In this document: piece by piece, positions 29,061 to 37,452 of the stretch
Numbering within the stretch: the first letter of the stretch is position 1
Layout of the letters: each line of letters begins with the position of its first letter
Source of the DNA: Acidobacteriota bacterium
GTDB taxonomy: Bacteria; Acidobacteriota; Terriglobia; Bryobacterales; Bryobacteraceae
Length of the DNA stretch: 44,840 nucleotides
Assembly: GCA_026394055.1 (NCBI GenBank)
Contig: JAPKYZ010000025.1
Span: 1-44,840, forward strand
Direction of reading: 5' to 3'
The notes under the pieces: generated by a model
Databases searched by the model: none
The model's input: only the letters and a program-made list of their open reading frames with translations
Told to the model about the DNA's origin: nothing
Program-made: the position numbers and the translations under genes

Positions 29061-30208
29061 TAATCCGGCTTCAACCCAAACAGCATCCGCGTCGCCCGAG
29101 TCCGCTTCACCACCTCAAACGTCGCCCAGGACCCCAAGAACGTCGCCGTCATGGCTGCCAACAACTTCACCAGCAAGGGCCATGGTTGCTGAATGATGTA
29201 GTAACCGGCGGCGATGGTGACGGTCTGGTGGACGATATAGAACGGGTAGACCGCCTCCGTGCAGTAAGTCAGCATCGGACTCCCTCGGCGGATGTAGTGG
29301 CGGGCATATCCGATCAGCGTAAATATCCACAACATCCCAAAGTAAGCCGAGACCAGTTCGCGGGGCACCCCTCGCAAGGGAGCCAGGTAGAAGATCGCCG
29401 CGATGAGCACACCGCCGATCAAGAACTCGCGGCGGCGGCGTTCGATCAGGTCCAGCCAGCGCGGACTGCTGGCGATCACGAATCCCCACAGGAAGGTGAC
29501 AAACGAGCCCGTCAGGTTCGCCCAATCCGATGTCAGGTTGTGCGTCGTGGGCCAGTGCGGACCCAACGTCAACCCAACCGCGATCGAGGGGATATTGATC
29601 AGGTAGACCGACGGCCCAAAACGCTCCACCCACCCGGCCAGTGCAGCCACGGCACCTCGTCCCGCCCCGCTGCGCAACCAGGCAAAAATCGGGATGCCGA
29701 TCAACGAATAGACCAGAATGTAGGCCACAAACCAAAGATGATGCCAGCTGGTGTTGCCCTGGGGGTAAGGAACAAAGTCGAAGACGGTCTTCCAAAAGGC
29801 CCAGTACGAGTCAAAGACCTGGCCGCGGAATAGCCGCTCGAAATAGATCTGCGGAGGCACCACCACCAGAATGCCGAACAGCAGCGGGATACCCAAGCGC
29901 CGCAGCCGTTCAAGGGCGAACGTGCCCCAGCCACGCCGCCGCAATGAGAAGGCCACGCCCGCGCCCGAGATAAAGAACAGCAGCGGCAGCCGCCACCGAT
30001 TGAAGAAGAGCATCACCAGCTCCAGCGCCCGGCTCTTTTCTTCGTTCTCGATATGGAAGCCCCAGGTGACGAACATCATTCCGGAGTGATAGAAGATCAG
30101 CACGCCGAAGGCGAACACGCGCAGCCAGTCCAGGCCATATTCCCGGATCACCAGGGGGCGCGGAGCCGGGGATGAGGCAATGCCGGAGGTGGAGCTTGCT
30201 GTGGCCAT
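29060..30208 (-). CDS. Acyltransferase 3 family membrane protein
   Basis: A 382-residue protein with about ten transmembrane helices and the layout of acyltransferase 3/OpgC-like enzymes: LDWLRVFAFGVLIFYHSGMM with the catalytic-type histidine, RWRLPLLFFISGAGVAFSLR followed by a basic stretch, SWHHLWFVAYILVYSLI, and YPFYIVHQTVTIAAGYYIIQ near the end. Such enzymes O-acylate sugars or glucans at the membrane. It stands alone between a toxin-antitoxin pair and a DUF1080 gene. Confidence 0.88.
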   Translation of the reverse strand: MATASSTSGIASSPAPRPLVIREYGLDWLRVFAFGVLIFYHSGMMFVTWGFHIENEEKSRALELVMLFFNRWRLPLLFFISGAGVAFSLRRRGWGTFALERLRRLGIPLLFGILVVVPPQIYFERLFRGQVFDSYWAFWKTVFDFVPYPQGNTSWHHLWFVAYILVYSLIGIPIFAWLRSGAGRGAVAALAGWVERFGPSVYLINIPSIAVGLTLGPHWPTTHNLTSDWANLTGSFVTFLWGFVIASSPRWLDLIERRRREFLIGGVLIAAIFYLAPLRGVPRELVSAYFGMLWIFTLIGYARHYIRRGSPMLTYCTEAVYPFYIVHQTVTIAAGYYIIQQPWPLLVKLLAAMTATFLGSWATFEVVKRTRATRMLFGLKPD

Positions 30209-30295
30209 GTTTCGGGTCCGTTGGTCGCGGTCAATTCACTTACGCACGCCCCTGCCAAAAAGTTCCCAGCCCGGCGGGAATATCCGGTTGGATCG

Positions 30296-30943
30296 CTACT
30301 TCGACGTAACGCTGATCTCTTTGAAGTAGATCGTCGACCTGGCGTCGTGGTTCTGCAGGCCAATGTAGCCTGAGGCGGGGCGCGGGCCGCGCACGGGCTC
30401 GTACCATTGCTTGCGAGCCGGAACTTCCTGGCCCTCGCGATACGTATTCACTACCGCGCCGTTCAGCTTGATCGTGGTCACCGTGCCGGCCAGGTCGATC
30501 TCCATGGTGTTCCATTCGCCCATCGGCTTCTGGCGGCGCTCCGTTACCTTGCTGATCGAATAGATCGCACCGGTCGAGTGCCATTCATCGCCACCGGCGT
30601 CGATCTGCACTTCATAGCCATTGTGGACGCCATACCAGGGGTCGGCCGGTTGCTCATCCATGCGAATGACGACGCCGGAGTTGGCGTGCTCAGTGGCGGT
30701 CTTGAACACGATTTTGACCGTGGCGTTGCCGAGCTTGGCGCGCTCATAGTAGAGCAGGCCCATACCGCCAACGGTCTTCATCATCCCGTCCTCGACCTCA
30801 AACTTGCCGGGACCGGTCATTTTCCAGCCGTCGAGCGACGTGCCGTTAAAGAGTTGCTTTTCCGCCGCTCCCACTGGAGCCGTCGCCGCCAGCGTCATCG
30901 TCAGCAGAACCGGAGCGGGAAGAAGCCGCATGATGCTTCGCAT
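30296..30943 (-). CDS. DUF1080 family secreted protein
   Basis: About 215 residues with a signal peptide (RLLPAPVLLTMTLAATAPVG, cleavage near GAA-EKQ) and a DUF1080 domain: QLFNGTSLDGWKMTG, ANSGVVIRMDEQPADPWYG, YEVQIDAGGDEWHSTGAIYS and YIGLQNHDARSTIYFKEISV. Likely a periplasmic 3-keto-glycoside hydrolase or glycan-binding protein. Start is uncertain between ATG 30943, 30949 and 30931; all overlap the 3' end of the APC permease gene on the same strand by about 90 bases, so translation may be coupled. Confidence 0.82.
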   Translation of the reverse strand: MRSIMRLLPAPVLLTMTLAATAPVGAAEKQLFNGTSLDGWKMTGPGKFEVEDGMMKTVGGMGLLYYERAKLGNATVKIVFKTATEHANSGVVIRMDEQPADPWYGVHNGYEVQIDAGGDEWHSTGAIYSISKVTERRQKPMGEWNTMEIDLAGTVTTIKLNGAVVNTYREGQEVPARKQWYEPVRGPRPASGYIGLQNHDARSTIYFKEISVTSK

Positions 30944-32225
30944 TCGCATACAGGCGAGTATATGCGACCAGACCCACCACCAGCCACCCGCCGCCTGCCA
31001 TCTTGGCAAACGGGCTCAGGCTGATCCACAAGTAGAGGCAGATCAGAAAGCCCAGCACCGGCGGCACCAGGTGCGTCAACTGCTTGCGTTCGGCCCGCAC
31101 GTAGTAGCGCAGGACTGCTGAAAGGTTCACGCCCATGAAGCCGATGAAGGCGCCGAAGTTCAACAGCTCCGCGCCCAACTGATAGCTCATCGCGAACGCT
31201 CCGGCCAGCGACAGCGCACCGATCAGCAGCACGTTGTTGCGCGGCACCAGTGTCTGCGCGTGGAGATCGCCGAAGAAGCGTTGTGGCAGGGCGTGATCCC
31301 GGCCCATGCCGTACATCAGGCGCGCGCCCGCCATCACGGCCCCGGAGCCAGAGCCGATGGTGGCCACCAGCAACGTCAGGTTCACCGCCTGGAACAGCCA
31401 CGGCCCACCGGCGCGACCCGCCACGTGAACGTAGGCCGTATCAACATCGGGGAAGGCCAGGCCCGTCGGCCACACGATCTGCGCCGCATAGGACTCAATG
31501 GCCGACAGTACGCCGATGATCAAGCAGGTCAGCACTGTCCCCCACAGGATGTTGCGCCGCGGGTCCTTCACTTCTTCAGAAAGCGTGGAGATGCCGTCAA
31601 AGCCGATGTAGGTGAGCACGGCCAGCGAGGTGCCGGTGGAGAACGTGTTCCAGGTGAACGTGTTGGGATCGTAGAAAGGCTTCGCCAGGTCAGCGCCCGG
31701 AAAGAACTTCGCCGAAGCCACGAGCATGGCCACAATCACCACGCCCATGGCCGCCGCCAGCAGCGAATTCGTCTTGGCTGACGCCTCAATCTTGCGGATG
31801 TTCAAAATGGTGAACAGGCCCGCAAAGAAGATCGCCCACAGGGCATACGGCACACTGGGCAGTACGTTGCCCGCCGCCTTGGAGCACCAGATGGTGCAGA
31901 TCACCGGATTCAGCACATAGTCCATCAGCATGCACCAGCCGGTGAGGAATCCCGCCGCCGGGTGCAGTTCCTGGCCCACGTAGGTGTAGGCGGACCCGGC
32001 ACTGGGATAGGCGCGGGCCATCCGGCCATAGCTGATCGCGGTGAACAGCATCGCCACCATCGCCACTAGTACCGCCGAAACGACATGACCCTGGGCTTCA
32101 TTAAAGACAACGCCGAACAGCGGCATGGGCGCCGTCGGCTGGATCATGATGATCCCCATGATGACCAGTTGCGGCAGTCCCAGGCTGCGGTGCAAACCGG
32201 ATTGGGCAGGTTGTGACAAGCTCAT
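30846..32225 (-). CDS. APC-superfamily amino acid permease
   Basis: A 459-residue membrane protein with twelve helices: LPQLVIMGIIMIQPTAPMPL in helix 1, YGRMARAYPSAGSAYTYVGQ, YIGFDGISTLSEEVKDPRRN (the typical helix 6 region) and GARLMYGMGRDHALPQRFFG. It is a putative amino acid or amine transporter, distinct from the KimA-like protein. The C-terminal tail of about 30 residues is low-complexity Ser/Gly/Asp and is encoded by bases that also encode the DUF1080 signal peptide in another frame. ATG 32225 is chosen; a TTG at 32255 is possible but would overlap the divergent DUF58 gene. Confidence 0.86.
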   Translation of the reverse strand: MSLSQPAQSGLHRSLGLPQLVIMGIIMIQPTAPMPLFGVVFNEAQGHVVSAVLVAMVAMLFTAISYGRMARAYPSAGSAYTYVGQELHPAAGFLTGWCMLMDYVLNPVICTIWCSKAAGNVLPSVPYALWAIFFAGLFTILNIRKIEASAKTNSLLAAAMGVVIVAMLVASAKFFPGADLAKPFYDPNTFTWNTFSTGTSLAVLTYIGFDGISTLSEEVKDPRRNILWGTVLTCLIIGVLSAIESYAAQIVWPTGLAFPDVDTAYVHVAGRAGGPWLFQAVNLTLLVATIGSGSGAVMAGARLMYGMGRDHALPQRFFGDLHAQTLVPRNNVLLIGALSLAGAFAMSYQLGAELLNFGAFIGFMGVNLSAVLRYYVRAERKQLTHLVPPVLGFLICLYLWISLSPFAKMAGGGWLVVGLVAYTRLYANAKHHAASSRSGSADDDAGGDGSSGSGGKATL

Positions 32226-32248
32226 AGCATGACTGACAAACTCCTCAT

Positions 32249-33355
32249 ATGACAAGGGCCGCGGGCAATGTTTCGGTGGTCGCAGCCATCGGCCAGGCGT
32301 GGCGGCGCCTGGATGCGTATCTGGAAAGCCGCATCCGCCAGCGCGTCACCTTGCGCGGCCTGGGCTTTACGCTGATCACGATCGCGATCGGCGTCACCGC
32401 CTTCGTCACGGCCAACAACCTGCTGTTCCTGCTACTGGCGCTGCTGCTGTCCGCACTGCTGGTCTCGGGCTTTGTCAGCCGTTTGGGCCTCGCGGGCCTG
32501 GAAGTGGATCTTGTGCTGCCGCGTCACGTCTCCGCCCGAGTTCCCTGCCCGGCCACGGTGAAGCTCCGCAACCACAAGCAGTGGATTCCCTCCTTCGCTC
32601 TGCGCCTGCAAGGGAGCCCCAACAGTGGCTTCACCCAGCCCGTCTACTTCGGCCTGCTGGCGGGTGGCGGGCAGGTGCGAGTTCCGCTGACGCTCGAGTT
32701 TCCCCGGCGCGGCCAGTACCGCGAAGATGCGTTTGAATTCTCGACCCGCTTCCCGTTCGGCTTCACGGACCGGCGGGTCCGCGTGGCGATTGAGCGTGAC
32801 CTGATCGTCTACCCGTCCGTCCTCCCACAGCCGGGCTTCGAGCAGATCCTGCAACGCCTAGAAGGCGAGATCTCCTCGCGCCAGCGCGGGCGCGGCGACG
32901 ACTTTCATCGCATCCGACCCTATGAACACGGCGAAGGCACGCGCCATGTCGACTGGAAGACCACCGCCCACACGGGTGCCCTGCAAGTGCGGGAGTACGT
33001 CCAGCCGGAGCAGCCCCGCGTCGAGATTTTGCTCGATCTGGCCATCGGCGCGGGCGACATGGCGTGGCTCGAAGAGGCGATCGATTGTTGCGCGTATCTG
33101 GGCTGGTCGCTCTCCGAACGCCGGGCGCCCTTCCGCTTCCGGACCCAGTTGTGCGATCTCCAGATTCCAGACGAAGCGGAGGTATACGATATGCTGAGGT
33201 TTCTGGCATTGGTGGAGCCGCTCTATGCGGCCAGTAACGTGCCCGATCCGCAGTTCGCCTCCAACTCTGATGAAGCTCTTGTGGTATTTTTTAGCCGCCG
33301 GTCTGGCACAGACCCTCGCCATAGCGCAGATCCCCGCGCCGCCCGCTCAGCCTGA
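32249..33355 (+). CDS. DUF58 domain protein
   Basis: A 368-residue protein. Two hydrophobic segments near the N-terminus (GFTLITIAIGVTAFVTANNL and LLFLLLALLLSALLVSGFVS) anchor it; the DUF58 signature GRGDDFHRIRPYEHGEGTRH followed by VDWKTTAHTG is at about residues 213-242. DUF58 proteins usually act with MoxR ATPases and von Willebrand-type domains in envelope or cofactor assembly; no moxR is in this window. Its last 29 codons overlap the TonB-dependent receptor start by 86 bases. Confidence 0.86.
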   Translation: MTRAAGNVSVVAAIGQAWRRLDAYLESRIRQRVTLRGLGFTLITIAIGVTAFVTANNLLFLLLALLLSALLVSGFVSRLGLAGLEVDLVLPRHVSARVPCPATVKLRNHKQWIPSFALRLQGSPNSGFTQPVYFGLLAGGGQVRVPLTLEFPRRGQYREDAFEFSTRFPFGFTDRRVRVAIERDLIVYPSVLPQPGFEQILQRLEGEISSRQRGRGDDFHRIRPYEHGEGTRHVDWKTTAHTGALQVREYVQPEQPRVEILLDLAIGAGDMAWLEEAIDCCAYLGWSLSERRAPFRFRTQLCDLQIPDEAEVYDMLRFLALVEPLYAASNVPDPQFASNSDEALVVFFSRRSGTDPRHSADPRAARSA

Positions 33356-35177
33356 GCCGGTCCGTACGCAGATCACCGTCACCGAAAGTGTGGCCTCGGA
33401 AAGCCCGGCCTCCATCACCACGCTGGGCACTCCGGAGTTGAAGCGGATTCCCGGGGTCAATCTCGATGACCGGCTACGCATGGTGCCGGGCTTTACGCTG
33501 CTGCGCCGGTCCTCCAGCTTGGCCGCCAACCCCACCACGCAAGGCATTTCCCTGCGCGGCATCGGCTCCAGCGGCACCAGCCGCACGTTGGTGCTCTCTG
33601 ACGGCATTCCGCTCAACGATCCCTTTGGCGGCTGGATTTACTGGACCCGCACGTCGCCAGAAGAGGTACAGCGAGTGGAAGTGTCGCGCGGGTCCACCAC
33701 CAGCGTCTTTGGCGATCGGGCCATGGGCGGCGCGATCAACTTCATTTCTCGCCAGCCGTCCACCGCGCGTTTGGCCCTGGGCTTTGAAGGCGGCAATCTG
33801 GGAACGCTGATGCCCACGGGCAGCTATTCGCAGCTGTTCCGCCGCCGCTGGGGTGTCACGGCGGGCGTGCGCGCGTTTGAGACCAATGGCTACTACATCG
33901 TGCCCCAAAGCATCCGTGGACGAGTAGATACGCCAGCCAATGTCCGGTTTGTGGCGCCGCAGGTGAAGCTCGATTGGCTGCATCCCGGGCAGCGTTTTTC
34001 GCTCAAGAGCGACATGCTGATCGAGGAGCGCCAGAACGGCACGACGCTCGTAAACAACTCGACAGGCATCGGCGCCATCTCCGGCAGCTATTCGCGCGAT
34101 TGGCTTTCGCTGCTGGCTTTCCATCAGCGGCAAGAGTACCGCGCCGCCTTCTCCACCATCACTGCGGACCGCAACACGGAGCGCGTCACGTTTCGCCAAA
34201 GTGTGCCCGCTGAATCAGTGGGCGGTGCCGGCTTTGCGACGTTGCGCCGCTCCGGCGTGAACCTGCTGGGTGGTGGCGACTTCCTGCGCGTGGACGGCAC
34301 GTCGCGAGATTGGCTGGTGCCCACCGGCGCCCGCATCGGCGGCGGCGTCCAGTTCCAACGGGGCGTCTTTGGTCAGGCGGACTACACCTGGCGCGGAGTG
34401 AAGCTGTTCGGCGGCTCACGCTACCACTTCACCGGGACCACGAACTTCTATTCGCCCAGTGGCGGCTTCAGCTACGGCCTCCGCGGCGGGTTCCGGCTCC
34501 GCGGCAGCGCCTACCGCAGCTTCCGCGCGCCCACGCTCAATGAGCTCTACCGCGAGTTCCGCGCGGGCAACACGACCACCTTGGCCAATCCGCTGCTGAC
34601 GCCCGAGAAGGTGTTCGGCGCCGAGTTTGGAGGCGACTGGATTGGTGAGCGATCCCGCTTCTCCGTCACCATGTACCGCAATGAGCTTTCCGACCTGATC
34701 GGCAACGCCACGCTCTCCACCACACCCGCGCTGATCACCCGCATCCGCCGCAACATTGGCGCCGCCCTGGCCCGCGGCGTCGAAGCCACCTACCGCTATC
34801 GCATCGGCGTCTGGACCTGGGAGACGTCCTACCTATTTGCCGATTCTCGCGTGGTGACCCGCGAGCGCATCCCGCAGATCCCACGCCACCAAGGCAACGC
34901 CCAACTCTCCTGGAACCATCGCGGCACCCTGCTGGCCGGCGGCTTGCGTGCGGGCTCACTCCAGTTTGAAGACGACCGCAACACACAGCTGTTGCCGGGC
35001 TACGCGCTGGCGCACATCTCGTTGGCGCAGCAGTTCCGCGAAGGCGTCACCTTCACCCTCGCGGTCGAGAATGCGCTCAACCGCGAGTATCTGTCCGGCT
35101 TCACGCCAGCGCCCCAGATCGCCGGTCCGCGGCTGGTGCGGGCGGGCGTCCGGTGGACGCTCGGGCGTCAGCCGTAG
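33270..35177 (+). CDS. TonB-dependent outer membrane receptor
   Basis: A 635-residue outer membrane protein with a signal peptide (MKLLWYFLAAGLAQTLAIAQ). The plug domain is clear: IPGVNLDDRLRMVPGFTLLR, QGISLRGIGSSGTSRTLVLS, DGIPLNDPFGGWIYW and VEVSRGSTTSVFGDRAMGGA. The barrel follows, ending VENALNREYLSGFTPAPQIA and the terminal aromatic-rich strand with RAGVRWTLG. A TonB box may be in the TQITVTESV region. It likely imports a siderophore, vitamin or glycan; the substrate is not evident. I start at ATG 33270, at the signal peptide, inside the end of the DUF58 gene. Confidence 0.9.
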   Translation: MKLLWYFLAAGLAQTLAIAQIPAPPAQPEPVRTQITVTESVASESPASITTLGTPELKRIPGVNLDDRLRMVPGFTLLRRSSSLAANPTTQGISLRGIGSSGTSRTLVLSDGIPLNDPFGGWIYWTRTSPEEVQRVEVSRGSTTSVFGDRAMGGAINFISRQPSTARLALGFEGGNLGTLMPTGSYSQLFRRRWGVTAGVRAFETNGYYIVPQSIRGRVDTPANVRFVAPQVKLDWLHPGQRFSLKSDMLIEERQNGTTLVNNSTGIGAISGSYSRDWLSLLAFHQRQEYRAAFSTITADRNTERVTFRQSVPAESVGGAGFATLRRSGVNLLGGGDFLRVDGTSRDWLVPTGARIGGGVQFQRGVFGQADYTWRGVKLFGGSRYHFTGTTNFYSPSGGFSYGLRGGFRLRGSAYRSFRAPTLNELYREFRAGNTTTLANPLLTPEKVFGAEFGGDWIGERSRFSVTMYRNELSDLIGNATLSTTPALITRIRRNIGAALARGVEATYRYRIGVWTWETSYLFADSRVVTRERIPQIPRHQGNAQLSWNHRGTLLAGGLRAGSLQFEDDRNTQLLPGYALAHISLAQQFREGVTFTLAVENALNREYLSGFTPAPQIAGPRLVRAGVRWTLGRQP

Positions 35178-35195
35178 CCTCTATCACGGCACTCG

Positions 35196-35783
35196 CTACG
35201 ATGTGAGATTCGCCGCGATGATCGCCGCGAGCATGTGGATGTCGCCATGGAACGATTGGATGACAGCATCCAGGTACTCTGCAGGCCCGATGTTCTCCCA
35301 AGCCAGGTAGTAGCCGTTTTCATGGGCTAGGTGACTGATGAACTCGCGCTGAGCTCGTCCGTTTCCCTCGCGGAAGGGGTGCAGTGCATTCAGCTCAGCA
35401 AGGTAGTACGCAGCTCGTTCACCAAAAGCCACCGCGCCAAGCCCGGCGAGATGGTTCTCCTTGGCGAGTTGCCGGAAGATCGGCTCGGCAACGAGTTGGA
35501 GATAGCCGTGATGGGCAAAGCGATTGCCGCCTTTGCTGATGTCGATGTTGCGTAGCTGGCCAGCCCACTCGTACAAGTCGCCAAAGAGGTAACGATGTAT
35601 GGCCTGAAGGTGGGCCAGATCGAAAGCGCCCTTCAGTGGAAGCACTGAGAGTTCGTAAGACCTAATCGCGACGATGTCGGCCTCGGCCTGCTCCAGGGTT
35701 AACTCGTCGGCTATACCGAGACGATTCCTCAAGACACCGGTTGCCGGGTCGAGGTAAGGATCACTTTCGGAGTAGCGAGCCAT
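35196..35783 (-). CDS. Fic-domain AMPylase toxin
   Basis: A 195-residue Fic protein. The active-site motif HPFREGNGRAQR is at residues 135-146, with catalytic His135 and the phosphate-binding Glu/Gly/Asn/Arg all present; the YEWAGQLRNIDISKGGNRFA segment is the typical N-terminal element of FicT toxins. Such enzymes AMPylate target proteins such as gyrase or topoisomerase IV. The upstream antitoxin gene overlaps its start by 23 bases (class I arrangement). Confidence 0.93.
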   Translation of the reverse strand: MARYSESDPYLDPATGVLRNRLGIADELTLEQAEADIVAIRSYELSVLPLKGAFDLAHLQAIHRYLFGDLYEWAGQLRNIDISKGGNRFAHHGYLQLVAEPIFRQLAKENHLAGLGAVAFGERAAYYLAELNALHPFREGNGRAQREFISHLAHENGYYLAWENIGPAEYLDAVIQSFHGDIHMLAAIIAANLTS

Positions 35784-35964
35784 TCTGCACTCGCAGGCGG
35801 ATGTTGCGGATCAATTCATCCGTCTCAACTTCGCCTCGCGCAGCACGTTGGAGACCAGCAACGGTAGCCGGCGTTACAGTCAAGCCTTCCAGACTCTGTT
35901 GGGCGATCGCATGGGCAACGGCACGCAACTTTTGCTCGGTGTCTTGATCGGTCGCTGTCGTCAT
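35761..35964 (-). CDS. VbhA-like Fic antitoxin
   Basis: A 67-residue protein read as a class I Fic antitoxin by position and sequence: AVAHAIAQQSLEGLTVTPAT corresponds to the inhibitory helix and GLQRAARGEVETDELIRNIR to the VbhA C-terminal helix. The usual inhibitory motif is [S/T]-x-x-x-E-[G/N]. Here the Glu-Gly is present but four residues before the Glu is Gln, with Ser two before it, so the motif is not canonical. It is cotranscribed with, and slightly overlaps, the Fic gene. Confidence 0.78.
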   Translation of the reverse strand: MTTATDQDTEQKLRAVAHAIAQQSLEGLTVTPATVAGLQRAARGEVETDELIRNIRLRVQNGSLLRK

Positions 35965-35988
35965 AATGCCACCCCCTAACTAGGATAT

Positions 35989-36039
35989 CTGGTTGGCTTG
36001 GGGCATGAACGATACTCGCGCCCCGCCCCAGCCAACTAG
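35989..36039. repeat. 15-bp imperfect inverted repeat between the Fic module and the C45 peptidase gene
   Basis: CTGGTTGGC-T-TGGGGC (35989-36004) pairs with GCCCCA-GCCAACTAG (36025-36039), with one bulged T and one G-U pair, around a 20-base loop. It contains the stop codon of the C45-type peptidase gene. Without a T run it is not a standard terminator, but it could stop or protect that transcript. Confidence 0.6.
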
Positions 36040-37400
36040 CGGACGATCCTGAACTCCGTCCAAGGCTGCGCAGGCAGGTCCTTTAACGTGCCGGATTGCC
36101 AGTCGAATTCGGGGTGGGCCTGGATATGCTCATTTGCCTTGAAGCTCGGGCCCGCTTGGGGACCCATCGCGGCCAAGAGCCGCATCTCGGTGGCCATCTT
36201 GGCATCGGCGGCCTTGTTCTGGACCGCGCCGGCCGGGCCGTATTCGTTCTGCCAGGGCTTCATGCCACGCGGTGAAAGATCATTGCGGCCGCAGAGCGTG
36301 CGCTCACAGGCGTTGTTCTTCTTGTCCACCACATCGTAGTCGTCGGCCATGAAGCGCTTGGCGGCTTCAACGTCGATCTTGCCTTTGTACTGCTCCATCA
36401 ACTGATCCCACCGCTGGCGGCGGGCGTTGGGGGAGTTGTCGGCCTTCAGATCAAAGTCGGTCTCTTCGCGAGCCAGCTTTTCGTCCACCGGGAAGTTGGC
36501 TCCGGCGAAATAGCCGTCGGAGGTGCGCTTCAGGATCACGTTCTTCAAGCCCAGTTCCAGGCTGGCGATCTCGCCTGTACGGGCGTGGGCCACCAGCCAG
36601 TTGTTGGCATAGCCGCCATTGTTGCCGGCCGTCATCAGCCGTGAGAAATCGTCGATCGATTGCGCGTATTGCGCAGCCTTACGCGCCCGGATGAACTCGG
36701 GCACGCCCTTGGGGTCAAAGCTCAAGAAGCCGGAAATGGTGGTCTCGGTGATCATCAGGCCCGCCTGGTTGATCACAAAGTCGTCGCCGGAATGGATCAG
36801 GCCCGGGTAGCCGTCCATCAGCATGCGCTGACCATTGGCCGGTTGGATGTCGAAAATGACGTTCCAGTTGGCGCCGACGGCGTAGTCCACCCAGGCGTTG
36901 TGCGCCATCACGGGACGGCCATCTTTGGTGTAGCTGCCGGTGGCGACAAACGCACTACAATGCTCCGGCGCATTGCCGGAAGCGTTCGAAGTGGGCTGCC
37001 CTTTCTGGCGGTCCAGCCAGCCGTGGTAGTACCAGGCGAGCTCCATCCAGCCATTCAAGGCCACCACATCCCAGTAGTCCCACTTGACGCCCTGGCTGTT
37101 CAGACCCTTGGCAATGCCTTGCATCTCGCGGCGGTATTCTTCTTCGATCTGCGGGCCCAGAACGGTCTTGGCGGCCTCCCGGAACCAGCTCCATTCCTTC
37201 TTGGTGTCGTGGGCAATGATGCGCTCAATCGCCTTGCGGCCTTCGACAATCGGTTGCGCCAATTGCGAGCCGTGCTGAAATCCCATCTCCTCGGGCGAGC
37301 CCACCAAGCGAATGAAACGCCAGCCATTCTGGGTGGTGGGAGCGGCGGTGGCCGCTGCGGCAGCCAGCGCAGAGGCGGCAAACTCGCGTCGGGAAAGCAT
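36036..37400 (-). CDS. C45/phospholipase B-like Ntn hydrolase with Tat-like signal
   Basis: A 454-residue protein. The N-terminus MLSRREFAASALAAAAATAA has a twin-arginine motif and hydrophobic stretch, so Tat export is likely. The fold resembles phospholipase B/C45 acyl-coenzyme A:6-APA acyltransferase-like Ntn hydrolases: HCSAFVATG with Cys148 as the probable N-terminal nucleophile after self-cleavage, then GRPVMAHNAWVDYAVGANWN, DGYPGLIHSGDDFVINQAGL and NNGGYANNWLVAHARTGEIA. Substrate unknown (amide or lipid). Start moved to ATG 37400; the longer open frame upstream is antisense to trpC. Confidence 0.82.
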   Translation of the reverse strand: MLSRREFAASALAAAAATAAPTTQNGWRFIRLVGSPEEMGFQHGSQLAQPIVEGRKAIERIIAHDTKKEWSWFREAAKTVLGPQIEEEYRREMQGIAKGLNSQGVKWDYWDVVALNGWMELAWYYHGWLDRQKGQPTSNASGNAPEHCSAFVATGSYTKDGRPVMAHNAWVDYAVGANWNVIFDIQPANGQRMLMDGYPGLIHSGDDFVINQAGLMITETTISGFLSFDPKGVPEFIRARKAAQYAQSIDDFSRLMTAGNNGGYANNWLVAHARTGEIASLELGLKNVILKRTSDGYFAGANFPVDEKLAREETDFDLKADNSPNARRQRWDQLMEQYKGKIDVEAAKRFMADDYDVVDKKNNACERTLCGRNDLSPRGMKPWQNEYGPAGAVQNKAADAKMATEMRLLAAMGPQAGPSFKANEHIQAHPEFDWQSGTLKDLPAQPWTEFRIVR

Positions 37401-37452
37401 AACCGCATGATACGATGATTCTTTCATTGGACGGCTTGGCCGTCGCTCCCAT

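Noticed and set aside
37401..37452. trp attenuator or leader peptide upstream of trpC
   Set aside because: Only 52 bases are available, with no Trp codons and no terminator; a 5-bp GACGG/CCGTC stem is too weak to call.
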